Positions 18,293 through 26,543 of a stretch of DNA of 64,000 nt are shown one piece after another. The stretch lies in assembly GCA_041389725.1 (NCBI GenBank), contig JAWKRG010000003.1:744001-808000 (forward strand). The letters are read 5' to 3'. The notes beneath the pieces are model-generated. The model saw only the letters and a list, made by a program, of their open reading frames with translations, made no database searches and was not told the origin of the DNA. The DNA is from Polyangiaceae bacterium (lineage in GTDB: Bacteria > Myxococcota_A > Polyangia > Polyangiales > Polyangiaceae). Numbering within the stretch: the first letter of the stretch is position 1; every line of letters starts with the position of its first letter. The position numbers were made by a program, and so were the translations under genes.

Positions 18293-19756
18293 ATGATTCT
18301 GCGCTACGCACGCTACCTTGCAGCCGGTTTGATTCTGGGAGGAGCGCTGGCCAGCGCTTGCGGTGGAGATTCTTCTGACTCGGGCCCGCACTCCGGAGGT
18401 GATTCAGGCACCGGTACCTGTTCGGCAGGCGATACCCGCGTGTGCGTGGGCCCCGGAGCCTGCCAGGGCGGGCAGAAGTGCGCGTCCAACGGCGAGTGGG
18501 GAACGTGTGACTGCGGTGGCTCTGGCGGTGCGGGTGGGGTCGGCGGCGTCAGTGGCGGCGGCGGAAGCGGCGGCGTCAGTGACGGCGGAGGCACCGGCGG
18601 CACGGGAGGCGACGTCGACGCGGGGGGCGACGTCGACGCGGCTTGCGCCGTCCAGAAGTTCCAAGCCTCCTTCACGATTGCGCCAGTCGACGTCATCTTC
18701 GTCGTCGACAACTCCTGCTCGATGAACCAGGAGGCGATTGCGATCCAGGACAACATCAACACCAACTTCGCCCAGATACTCAACGCGGCCGTACTCGACT
18801 TCCGCGTGATTATCGTCGGTGAGCACGGCCCGACCTCCCAGGCCTCGATCTGTATCTCACCGCCGCTCGGTGGGGCCTCATGCGCGGGTGTGTCAGAGAA
18901 CTCCGCACCGACCAACAATCCCCCATTGTTCTACCACTACGACCACAACGATGTAGAGAGCTGGGATGCTTGGTGCAAGTTGCTGGACTGGTACAAGCAG
19001 CCTGATCGCTACAACCTGGCCCCGGGCGGTTGGTCACAGTGGCTACGCAAAGAGGCGCTCAAGACGTTCGTTCTAGTCAGTGATGACCGCATCAATTGCA
19101 TGTGGCCAGCGACGGGGAGCCCCTACCCGCAATGCACCGTCAACGGCACGAGCTGCTACGACGACGTTCAGCCGAGCGAGGCAGCGCTGGCGGCCAAGAA
19201 TTTCGACGCGGATCTGCTCGCCCTCGATCCGGCCCAGTTCGGCACCGCGGCCAACCGCAAGTACGTTTGGCACAGCTTGGTGGGCGTCAGTAAGAACCTT
19301 GCCACTCCAACTGGCGAGTATCCCCCGACCGACCCTCTCGTCGCCACGAAGTGCTCGACCGCAATAAACTCCGGGCCCGGCAGTCAGTCTCTCAGCAAGC
19401 TGACCGGAGGGCTGCGCTACCCGGTGTGTGAGGGAACCGGCTTCAACGTCGTGTTCCAAAAGATCGCCCAGAGCGTCATCAACGGCGTCAAGTTCAGCTG
19501 CACGTTCGCCATGCCGACGCCACCCGCGGGCAAGACCATCGACCCCAATGCCATCACCCTCGAGTACACACCCTCGGGGGGTGGCCCGGTGGAGACGCTG
19601 TTCCGAGTCAACAGCGCCGCGCAGTGTACGCCCGGCTCCTTCTACCTGACGGGCGGCAGCGCGGGTTCAATCGTCCTGTGTCCCGATGCATGCACGAAGG
19701 TTCAAGCCGACACCAACGCCAAGCTCGAGATCCTCGCGGGTTGCGCCAGCCCTTGA
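18293..19756 (+). CDS. von Willebrand factor A domain lipoprotein
   Basis: 487 residues from an ATG at 18293 with GGAGG upstream. The signal has lipobox ASAC. Next come a short Cys-containing segment (CSAGDTRVCVGPGACQGGQK) and a Gly/Val/Ser linker. From about residue 120 the vWA fold begins with DVIFVVDNSCSMNQE, supplying the DxSxS MIDAS motif, and TFVLVSDD is a later core strand. Cysteines are common across the domain. It may bind a metal-dependent ligand on the cell surface. The long upstream extension of this frame is not coding. Confidence 0.85.
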   Translation: MILRYARYLAAGLILGGALASACGGDSSDSGPHSGGDSGTGTCSAGDTRVCVGPGACQGGQKCASNGEWGTCDCGGSGGAGGVGGVSGGGGSGGVSDGGGTGGTGGDVDAGGDVDAACAVQKFQASFTIAPVDVIFVVDNSCSMNQEAIAIQDNINTNFAQILNAAVLDFRVIIVGEHGPTSQASICISPPLGGASCAGVSENSAPTNNPPLFYHYDHNDVESWDAWCKLLDWYKQPDRYNLAPGGWSQWLRKEALKTFVLVSDDRINCMWPATGSPYPQCTVNGTSCYDDVQPSEAALAAKNFDADLLALDPAQFGTAANRKYVWHSLVGVSKNLATPTGEYPPTDPLVATKCSTAINSGPGSQSLSKLTGGLRYPVCEGTGFNVVFQKIAQSVINGVKFSCTFAMPTPPAGKTIDPNAITLEYTPSGGGPVETLFRVNSAAQCTPGSFYLTGGSAGSIVLCPDACTKVQADTNAKLEILAGCASP

Positions 19757-19882
19757 GGGGTGCCGCCGGAACACCGCGGAGGTGGCACAAGGACTCGCGG
19801 AGTCGATCTGACGCCCACTACATACACTCGGTCCGAGTTCAGCGCGGGAAGAAGGCGAGGACCGAGTTCTCGGCAGACACAC

Positions 19883-20245
19883 TCAAAGGTGTCGGTGGAG
19901 CGCTTCGATGTTCATGTAGGCGACGTAGTAGACGAAGATCAGCGCTAGCAGCGAACCGAGGAGTGCCGCGTAGACGGGCGTCACGAGGCGAGGGCTGCGC
20001 GCGAGGGTGACGGCTGACGTAGTTCCGGCGAGCACCATCCCCGCTAGCCCGCCGCCAGCAACGTAGATGAGTCCCGCAACCCCGAGGGACGGCAGCACTT
20101 CGAGAGAGAGCAGGAAGAACGGCAGGCAGATGCCGAAGAAGAGTGCCCCGGCCGCCACCGCGAGGAGCACGAGCAGCACCTTGATCACAATCCGTACGGC
20201 CTTGCGCTCGAAGACCCCCGAGCTACCCGATATCGACGTCGTCAT
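19883..20245 (-). CDS. Small integral membrane protein
   Basis: 120 residues from an ATG at 20245. After a Ser-rich N-terminus and KAVRIVIK, three or four hydrophobic helices follow (about 17-45, 50-72, 85-115), ending AYMNIEALHRHL. No family is recognised. The alternative upstream start adds 36 residues of non-membrane sequence. It is convergent with the vWA gene. Confidence 0.6.
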   Translation of the reverse strand: MTTSISGSSGVFERKAVRIVIKVLLVLLAVAAGALFFGICLPFFLLSLEVLPSLGVAGLIYVAGGGLAGMVLAGTTSAVTLARSPRLVTPVYAALLGSLLALIFVYYVAYMNIEALHRHL

Positions 20246-20580
20246 CGCGCTCCGCTCGCCTTCAGTCGTCGGCGTCGTCAACGCACCCCACATTCGGTCG
20301 AGAGCAACAGCCCCGTGCGCTCGATGCTCATGGTTCGCCCCGCAACCTACCACCGTCGAGTCGCAGGTGGGCTCGGTGAAGTAGCCGGTGGCCGCCTGAG
20401 GAGTGCGCTCACGCCTCGCCCGGTCGGCGACGCGCGCCAGCGTGGTTGCTTGGGCTTGTCCCGCTTACCCGCGCCTGGATTCGACCGCGCGACGCCATCC
20501 GAGCCCCACACGGTGAGTGTACGCGGCGTCGAGCGCTGCAAAACGTGGAAGCAGGGGCCTGACGGCTTGCGCTCTGGCAA
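20246..20580. other. Intergenic region between divergent genes
   Basis: 335 bp that should hold the promoters of the membrane-protein gene (minus) and the AAA ATPase gene (plus). No clear -35/-10 pair or hairpin is seen here; the notable inverted repeat lies immediately after it. Confidence 0.4.
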
Positions 20581-20600
20581 ATCCGAAGTAAGGTTCGGAT
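20581..20600 (+). promoter_or_regulatory. Inverted repeat directly before the ATPase start codon
   Basis: ATCCGAA and TTCGGAT (7 of 7) are separated by 6 bases and end at the base before the ATG. The ribosome-binding site TAAGG lies in the spacer. A second imperfect repeat, ATGCCAA / TTGGTAT, starts at the ATG itself. The position suggests operator or RNA-hairpin control of translation initiation. Confidence 0.4.
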
Positions 20601-21776
20601 ATGCCAAATACTTGGTATGAAAGAACTTTCGAGGAAGCTCTGCGGGCGGCTCCGCCCTCGCTGAGGCTTTTCCCGGTCTGGCTCCTGCTCGGTTCGCGAC
20701 AGGTTGGGAAGAGCAGCCTACTGAAGCACTGCGCGCCCGAGCGGACCTACATCAATCTGGATGACCTCGCTACGCGCGTGGCCGCAAACCGGGACCCGAT
20801 CCTCTTTTCCAGGGAGTTGAAGCCGCCGCTCATTGTCGACGAGATCCAGTACGCACCGGAACTGCTCAGCCCAATCAAGCAGATTGCGGACGCGACTGGA
20901 AAGCCGGGCCGCGTATGGCTCACGGGCTCCCAGAACTTCCGGGTGATGGAGGGCGTGCGCGAGACCCTCGCGGGACGCGTCGCGATCCTGCACCTACACG
21001 GCCTGTCGGACGAGGAGAAGCGGATCTCCCACGAGGCGGCGCCAAGCGAATACTTCGAGCATATCGTGCGCACTGGATTCCCGCGGCTATGTGCAGAAAC
21101 CGATTTGGACGCGCGCGAGCTATACCTTTCGAGCTACGCGCAAACCTACATGGAGCGGGATGTTCGCGAGCTGCTGCGGGTGGACAAGCGGCGCGAGTTC
21201 GAACTCTTCTTGCGCTTGTGCGCAGCCCGTACCGCGCAAGTCATCAACTATGACGATCTCGCTCGTGATGCAGGCGTGTCCGCAGCGACCGTCAAGAGCT
21301 GGTTGAGCGTGCTCGAGGACAGCTTCCTCATCGCCCTTGTCCAGCCCGAGCATGCCAATCGTTCCAAACGCCTGATCAAGAGCCCCAAGCTGTACTTCTT
21401 GGACGCCGGACTGGCCGCATACTTGAGCGGCTGGCGAGATGCGGAGGCCTTGCGCCTTGGCCCCCAGGCTGGCGCAATCTTCGAGACCCACATCTTCAGT
21501 GAACTCGTCAAACAATTCGAACACAGAGCAAAGCGACTGGACGTACGATTCTGGCGCACGCGGGATGGTCAGGAGATTGATCTCCTGGTGGAGACAGGAG
21601 GCCGAATACTCCCTATCGAAGTGAAACTCGGCACGCCACGCACGGCGCCGCCATCCCTGGCGCGGATCCGTACGCCCCAGTGGGAGCGCGGACAGGTCAT
21701 CTCCCTCGCCGCCGTCGAGCCCTACGACCTGTCTGAGGATTGGAGAGTGGTCCCGCCCTGGGGTGTGGAGCTGTAG
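20601..21776 (+). CDS. AAA ATPase with DUF4143 (AAA_14 family)
   Basis: 391 residues. The N-terminal ATPase has Walker A GSRQVGKSS (about 32-40) and Walker B-like PLIVDEIQ (about 76-83), followed by VWLTGSQNF, the sensor-like strand of AAA_14 proteins. The C-terminal DUF4143 part (about 200-350) includes a winged-helix-like segment and LYFLDAGLAAYLSG. It ends with a restriction-endonuclease-like strand pattern, FWRTRDGQEIDLLVE and LPIEVKLG. These widespread, often laterally transferred proteins have no settled role; a link to toxin-antitoxin or genome-defence islands has been suggested. The 355-bp gap before it and the inverted repeat fit an independent unit. Confidence 0.9.
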   Translation: MPNTWYERTFEEALRAAPPSLRLFPVWLLLGSRQVGKSSLLKHCAPERTYINLDDLATRVAANRDPILFSRELKPPLIVDEIQYAPELLSPIKQIADATGKPGRVWLTGSQNFRVMEGVRETLAGRVAILHLHGLSDEEKRISHEAAPSEYFEHIVRTGFPRLCAETDLDARELYLSSYAQTYMERDVRELLRVDKRREFELFLRLCAARTAQVINYDDLARDAGVSAATVKSWLSVLEDSFLIALVQPEHANRSKRLIKSPKLYFLDAGLAAYLSGWRDAEALRLGPQAGAIFETHIFSELVKQFEHRAKRLDVRFWRTRDGQEIDLLVETGGRILPIEVKLGTPRTAPPSLARIRTPQWERGQVISLAAVEPYDLSEDWRVVPPWGVEL

Positions 21777-21929
21777 CGAGCCGGGCATGCATCCGCAGCG
21801 GCGGGACCACGATCGGGGCGGCCTTGTCAGGCTTGCGCCAAGTAGGTGAGTTCGATCAAGCAACAGGATGCGAGCTTTCGGGGCAAGTGTGTCAAGGTTC
21901 TCGGGCCCAGAAATTGCTCGGAATGCGGC

Positions 21930-22823
21930 ATGGATCCAATCAGCGCGCGTCGTTCCTCGCAGTATCTCGCCGCGGCGTTCGGTGCTGCCTTTGGATTGCT
22001 CGGTGCCGTCGGCGGCGCGGGATGCGCGAGCAGCGACGGCTCAGGCGGCAGCGCGGGCACGGGCAGCAGCGCGGGCGCAGGAGGAACAGGCGCCGTTGCG
22101 GGGGACAGCGGGGCCGGCGACGCGAGTTGCGCAGGTAAGGCTGAGTTCTTTTGCGCCCCTCAGTGCGGCGGCGACGTGATCTTCGGCGCCATCTGCGACA
22201 ACGGGCAGTGGCGCTGCCCGGCCGGCATGGTGCAGAACACGGATTGCCCGGACGACACATGCTTCGGCTTCGCTGGCTTCTGCTGCGCGGATGACGGCAG
22301 CATGGTCGGCAAGACGTGTCCCGGGCGGGGCAGTGCCGTGTGTCCGCCCGGAACCAAGGAGCAAACGGACCCAATGAACCCGTGTCCGTATCAACCGGGG
22401 TGCGAAGCTTCCGGCTGCTCGACGACGGAGTATTGCGGCTTCAAGCACAACAGCTGTGGCAACAGCTCTCCGGGAACCTGCAAGGGCAAGCCCACTGCGT
22501 GCCCCAGCGCAGGTCCGCCGGCCTGCGGTTGTGATGGCGTGGTCTACGCCAATGATTGCGTGGCCCAGCAAGCGGGCGTCGACATGGGCACCGCCTGCAT
22601 GGCGCCACCGGGCATGATGCCCTGTGGAACTCGGTTCTGCACCTTCGGCGTCGAGTACTGTCGCATCACGGTCTCAGCCGGCGCCAACGACCTTGCCGAG
22701 TGCATGCCACTCCCCGCGGGCTGCACTGCAGGTGGCGATTGCGCGTGCTTGGCCAACGAACCTTGTGGCGGCCAGTGCTCCCAAGGACCGATGCCGAAGC
22801 TGTCGTGCACTGCGACGAAGTGA
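21930..22823 (+). CDS. Cys-rich lipoprotein with Kazal-like module
   Basis: 297 residues from an ATG at 21930 with lipobox GGAGC. A Gly/Ser/Ala linker (about 32-65) is followed by a Cys-rich region. Near residue 210, ACGCDGVVYANDCVAQQAGV matches the core of Kazal-type protease-inhibitor domains (CGCDGxTYxNxCxA). The remaining cysteines form smaller unassigned modules (EPCGGQCSQG at the end). It might inhibit proteases at the surface, perhaps protecting the cell from its own exported proteases; this is inference. Confidence 0.75.
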   Translation: MDPISARRSSQYLAAAFGAAFGLLGAVGGAGCASSDGSGGSAGTGSSAGAGGTGAVAGDSGAGDASCAGKAEFFCAPQCGGDVIFGAICDNGQWRCPAGMVQNTDCPDDTCFGFAGFCCADDGSMVGKTCPGRGSAVCPPGTKEQTDPMNPCPYQPGCEASGCSTTEYCGFKHNSCGNSSPGTCKGKPTACPSAGPPACGCDGVVYANDCVAQQAGVDMGTACMAPPGMMPCGTRFCTFGVEYCRITVSAGANDLAECMPLPAGCTAGGDCACLANEPCGGQCSQGPMPKLSCTATK

Positions 22824-22995
22824 GGCCTACCCGCACACACCAGCGAGGGCGCTCGGATCCACGGCGGTGGGTCGAATGGAGATCTGTACGCCGAGAACAA
22901 GATGGGAAGACCAAGGAGCCACGACGCGTGGAAGGTCATGTCTCATGCTACGAACGCGCGTGGCGATTCTCCGTGATTCCTGAAGGATTCTCGCG

Positions 22996-23127
22996 ATGTA
23001 TGAAGAGCCGTTCACATCCTGTGGCCGGACGGCAACACCACAGAGCATCGAGATCGACATCGCCGCTGGATCTGTCCGTCGACGCCAACGCGACGTACAT
23101 ACCCGCGAAGACATCGACGTGAGATGA
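22996..23127 (+). CDS. Possible small protein, 43 codons
   Basis: An ATG at 22996 is preceded by GAAGGA at good spacing and followed by 43 sense codons with no low-complexity bias (starts MYEEPFTSCGRT). The stop abuts the convergent helicase gene by 1 bp. No family is recognised and the reading frame could be chance. The rest of the 305-bp gap shows nothing. Confidence 0.25.
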   Translation: MYEEPFTSCGRTATPQSIEIDIAAGSVRRRQRDVHTREDIDVR

Positions 23128-23128
23128 G

Positions 23129-25654
23129 CTACTCAGGATGGGCCTGCGCGCCGCGGGAAGCGTCGACTAGCTGAGCCATTGCCGAGAGCAAGGAGGAGAG
23201 TGCACCCGCTGCCTCGGCGGGGGCTTCGATGCGAATGCCGCCGCTTGGCGTGCGCTCGACGCGAAGCTTGGCGAGCAAACCGGCAAAGTCACCGCCGCCA
23301 TCGGCAAAGGGCTTCGCGCTCGGTTCGAGGGTCTCTTCGTCGAGATCCTGAGCGCCGACGTCGTCATCGTCCGACTCGATCGGCGCGAGCGTTGGCGAGT
23401 CGACCATTCTCTCCATCTGCTCCAAGAACGGCGCCGCGCCGTCGAAGTTCACAGCGTCGCTGGTTCCGTCGAACACGCTGTCGAAGAGGGCGCGCTTGTT
23501 GCCAACGAGGTCGCTGATCCGCGACTCGATGCCATAGTCACACACCAGGTTGTACACGTCGATAGGCCGCTTCTGGCCCAGGCGGTAGATGCGACCGATG
23601 CGTTGCTCCAGAACGGCTGGGTTCCAAGGCAACTCGATGTTGATGCAGGCGCTGGCGGCGCGCTGCAGGTTCAAACCCACGCCGCCAGCATCACTCAAGA
23701 ACAGAACTCGCACGTTGGGGTCGTCGTGGAAGTCCACGACACTGCGCGTACGCTGCGCTGTGCGCTCCGCACCGGTGAAGAAGCGCGCGGAAAGGCCCGC
23801 GTCCCCAAGAATGTCACCAAGACTCCAATGAGCGAGCCGGAGCATTCGGCGCCATTGGCTGAAGATCACCACCTTGCGCTCCTGCGCTACCGCGATGTCC
23901 TCGACGATGCGGCGGAGTTCCACGAGCTTCGGCGCAGCCAAGCTATTGAGGCGAGCAGCGTTCGGACGGGTCGTCGCAATCGTAGGCCAGAGCGACTCGA
24001 ATTCGACTTGCCCCAGCCCATTGGAAATCATGCGCTGTTTGTTGAGCAGTTGCATCAACTGCATGAACTCCTCTTGGCGCAGCGGGCGCCGCTGTCGCTG
24101 CGAAATCAGCGCCGCGATAGGGCGATCCAGTTCGTCGTGTTCGCAGCGCTGAGCCTGGGTCATCTCCACAGGTACCCGAGTGTCAACACGCCGCGGCAAC
24201 TGCGCGAGCACTTCCTTCCGCACCCGGCGCAGAACGCAAGGTCTTAGCCGCTCTCGCAGCGTCTTCAGGTTGCGAGCGCCCGCCTGTCCTTCCGCTCCGT
24301 CGCCGGTCACTTGAGTGTAGGCAGGAACCAGGCGCCACTTCGGTGCCAGCGCCACGTCGTCGATCCAGTCGAGCAGCGAGGCCAGTTCTTCGAGCCGATT
24401 CTCCATCGGCGTTCCGGTGAGCACCAGACGATAGCGGGGCGTGAGGGCTTTGACGTACTGCGCACTCTTGGTCGCCCAGTTCTTGATGCGCTGGGCCTCG
24501 TCCAGGATCACCAACTCCGGGTCCAGCGCGCGTACCAAGTGGAAGTCGCGCAGTAGTTGCTCGTAGCCGATGATCGCAAATCCCCGCTTCAACGCGCGAT
24601 ACTGCTCGGCACGCTCTGCAGGAGAGCCGTCGATCACCCAGGCTGGCGACTTGCTCGTGTCGTGCCATTCGCGCAACCACTGTGGCTTGAGGCTGGCTGG
24701 GACCACCAGCAGACCGCGCGAAACCCTGCCGCTGTTGAACAAAGCGTGGCAAACCGCGATGGCCTGCGTGGTCTTGCCGAGTCCCATGTCGTCGGCCAAA
24801 AGCAAGCGGCCTTTGCGCAGAAACTCAGTAACTCCCTCGCGTTGGTAGGGATAGAGCCTGCGCTTCAGTGTGCGCAGCGTAGCCAAGGCCTTGGAAAGCG
24901 ACGCCTCACATTCGGATTCGCGGGAACAGCGCTCGGCCTCTTGGCGAAGAATGGCAAGGGCTGCGGGGGTCTTCACGATGCGAGACTGGCTGATCACAGC
25001 GACGGCTCGCCCGCGTTCACGGCGCGGACGGAGCGCGCGTACGTCGATGTAACCGTCCTTCGTGAAGCGACGCGCGAGGGCCGCCGCAGGCAACGCCCCT
25101 TCCAAGCGCAACCCCGCCAACCGATCCAGCGGCCCCGTCATGGGTAAGATGGGATCCCAGTCGACGCGGGTACGGGCTGACGCCACTTCGCGCTCGGCGC
25201 GAGCAACCTTGCGCGGCGAGGACCAAACCGACTCGAGCACGACGAGCAAGTGCTTGCAGATACCGAGGGAGCTCTTCGTGTAGTCGGGGCAGTCGCAACT
25301 GCCACGCAGCGGCTCGATCGAGTCGAGCAGCGTCGAGTAGGGACGGGCCGACTTTCGCTCGGACTTGCGCCGAGTCGTGTAGGCCCCCAATACCTTGCCG
25401 CCATTGGGCTTGCCTGCCAATTGGAGCTCGTCTCGCCTGGCGAAGCCCATACGCCGAATCAACGCCTCGAGTGCCGCCTCGTGCGTAGCAAAGTCTGTGC
25501 CGCGGCAAAGCTTCATCAAGTGCGAGACCACCAGCTCCAGCGGAATCGCACCGAAACGCCCCTTGGCTTGAAAACGCAAATACTCCTCCGTTTCGCTCAC
25601 CGCGTCGGAGGGTTGGAGGGCGTCAGGGCTCTGCTCGTGAAATCCCAGGTGCAT
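23129..25654 (-). CDS. SNF2-family DEAD/DEAH helicase with SWIM zinc finger
   Basis: 841 residues from an ATG at 25654. A SWIM zinc finger (about 120-140: CDCPDYTKSSLGICKH, the CxCx(n)CxH pattern) precedes the SNF2 ATPase. Walker A is DDMGLGKTTQA (about 285), motif II is LDEAQRIKN (about 385), LTGTPMENR is motif III, and the C-terminal RecA lobe has FLSDAGGVGLNLQ and RIGRIYRLGQ. It belongs to the bacterial HepA/RapA-like Snf2 group and should translocate on duplex DNA or remodel nucleoprotein using ATP. The acidic C-terminal tail is separate. It is transcribed alone. Confidence 0.92.
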   Translation of the reverse strand: MHLGFHEQSPDALQPSDAVSETEEYLRFQAKGRFGAIPLELVVSHLMKLCRGTDFATHEAALEALIRRMGFARRDELQLAGKPNGGKVLGAYTTRRKSERKSARPYSTLLDSIEPLRGSCDCPDYTKSSLGICKHLLVVLESVWSSPRKVARAEREVASARTRVDWDPILPMTGPLDRLAGLRLEGALPAAALARRFTKDGYIDVRALRPRRERGRAVAVISQSRIVKTPAALAILRQEAERCSRESECEASLSKALATLRTLKRRLYPYQREGVTEFLRKGRLLLADDMGLGKTTQAIAVCHALFNSGRVSRGLLVVPASLKPQWLREWHDTSKSPAWVIDGSPAERAEQYRALKRGFAIIGYEQLLRDFHLVRALDPELVILDEAQRIKNWATKSAQYVKALTPRYRLVLTGTPMENRLEELASLLDWIDDVALAPKWRLVPAYTQVTGDGAEGQAGARNLKTLRERLRPCVLRRVRKEVLAQLPRRVDTRVPVEMTQAQRCEHDELDRPIAALISQRQRRPLRQEEFMQLMQLLNKQRMISNGLGQVEFESLWPTIATTRPNAARLNSLAAPKLVELRRIVEDIAVAQERKVVIFSQWRRMLRLAHWSLGDILGDAGLSARFFTGAERTAQRTRSVVDFHDDPNVRVLFLSDAGGVGLNLQRAASACINIELPWNPAVLEQRIGRIYRLGQKRPIDVYNLVCDYGIESRISDLVGNKRALFDSVFDGTSDAVNFDGAAPFLEQMERMVDSPTLAPIESDDDDVGAQDLDEETLEPSAKPFADGGGDFAGLLAKLRVERTPSGGIRIEAPAEAAGALSSLLSAMAQLVDASRGAQAHPE

Positions 25655-25921
25655 GGCCGTGCGACTAGCGCTGCGTCCCTGAGGTCGCAATTGGAGACGC
25701 CGATGGACGCAGCACGGGTGGATTCGCGACGCGAATCTCGGGGTCGCTAGGGCGTAGGAACGGACCCGGGCAGCAGTGGACGCGGAGACGACGCTTGGAT
25801 GGAACGGAGCCAGACCTCGAGTCGCTCGCCTCGGCGGGTTGGGTTCGACACGGATGCTCACTAACATCTGGAATGCCTCGACTCGCGTCTGGTAAGCTCC
25901 AGGGCTTTCACGGAGGGTGCG

Positions 25922-26533
25922 ATGGACTTGTCACGATGGGTGGGGGCGGTTGCGCTGGGCGCGTGTTGTTCGTTGATGGCCTGCGGCAGCGATGATTCGT
26001 CCGGGGGTGGCAGCGGCGGCGCAGCGGGCAGCGCGACGGGCGGAAGTGGGGGCGCGACGGGTGGTGCAGCCGGGAGTGCGGGCAATGCCGGGGCGGCAGC
26101 GAGCGCAGGCTCGACCGGCAAGACGGTCGCATGCAGCGGTCTACCCGCCGAGGCAACCATGGTCGATAGCGGGGGCACCAACATCAAGATCGCCTCCCTG
26201 ATCTTCAGCGATCCCGTCAGCGGCGGTGCGACGTGTGAGGTGAAGAGCGACGACGTGAAGCCGAGTCTGGTTCAGTTTTGGAACGACATCGACTCGAGCA
26301 AGCTGCTGATCGAGCTGAACGGGTCCGGTCCGGTGCTGCAAACGTCTCATGGCACGATGGACAACGGCGGCGCCATTCCCACCGTGCTGGATTTGCCCGC
26401 AGACACCGACGTTACGGTTCGCTTCGAAGACATCGGAGGCGGCCTCGCCACGGGCTACTTCGACGTCGTGTTCCAGATATCCAGCACGGACAAAGCGATG
26501 GTCAAGAGCGCGAGTTTCACCGCGACGATGTAG
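25922..26533 (+). CDS. Lipoprotein with Gly/Ser/Ala spacer and beta-rich domain
   Basis: 203 residues with GGAGG upstream of the ATG. The signal has lipobox SLMAC. A spacer (about 24-65) leads to a beta-sandwich-like domain with alternating hydrophobic strands (TNIKIASLIFSDPV, TDVTVRFEDIGGG, FDVVFQISSTD). Only two cysteines remain in the domain, unlike its neighbours. No family is recognised. It ends 10 bp from the convergent DEAD-box gene. Confidence 0.7.
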   Translation: MDLSRWVGAVALGACCSLMACGSDDSSGGGSGGAAGSATGGSGGATGGAAGSAGNAGAAASAGSTGKTVACSGLPAEATMVDSGGTNIKIASLIFSDPVSGGATCEVKSDDVKPSLVQFWNDIDSSKLLIELNGSGPVLQTSHGTMDNGGAIPTVLDLPADTDVTVRFEDIGGGLATGYFDVVFQISSTDKAMVKSASFTATM

Positions 26534-26543
26534 CGAATCGGCG

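Noticed and set aside
22824..22995. Regulatory RNA in the gap before the helicase gene
   Set aside because: No stable hairpin or riboswitch-like sequence could be seen.
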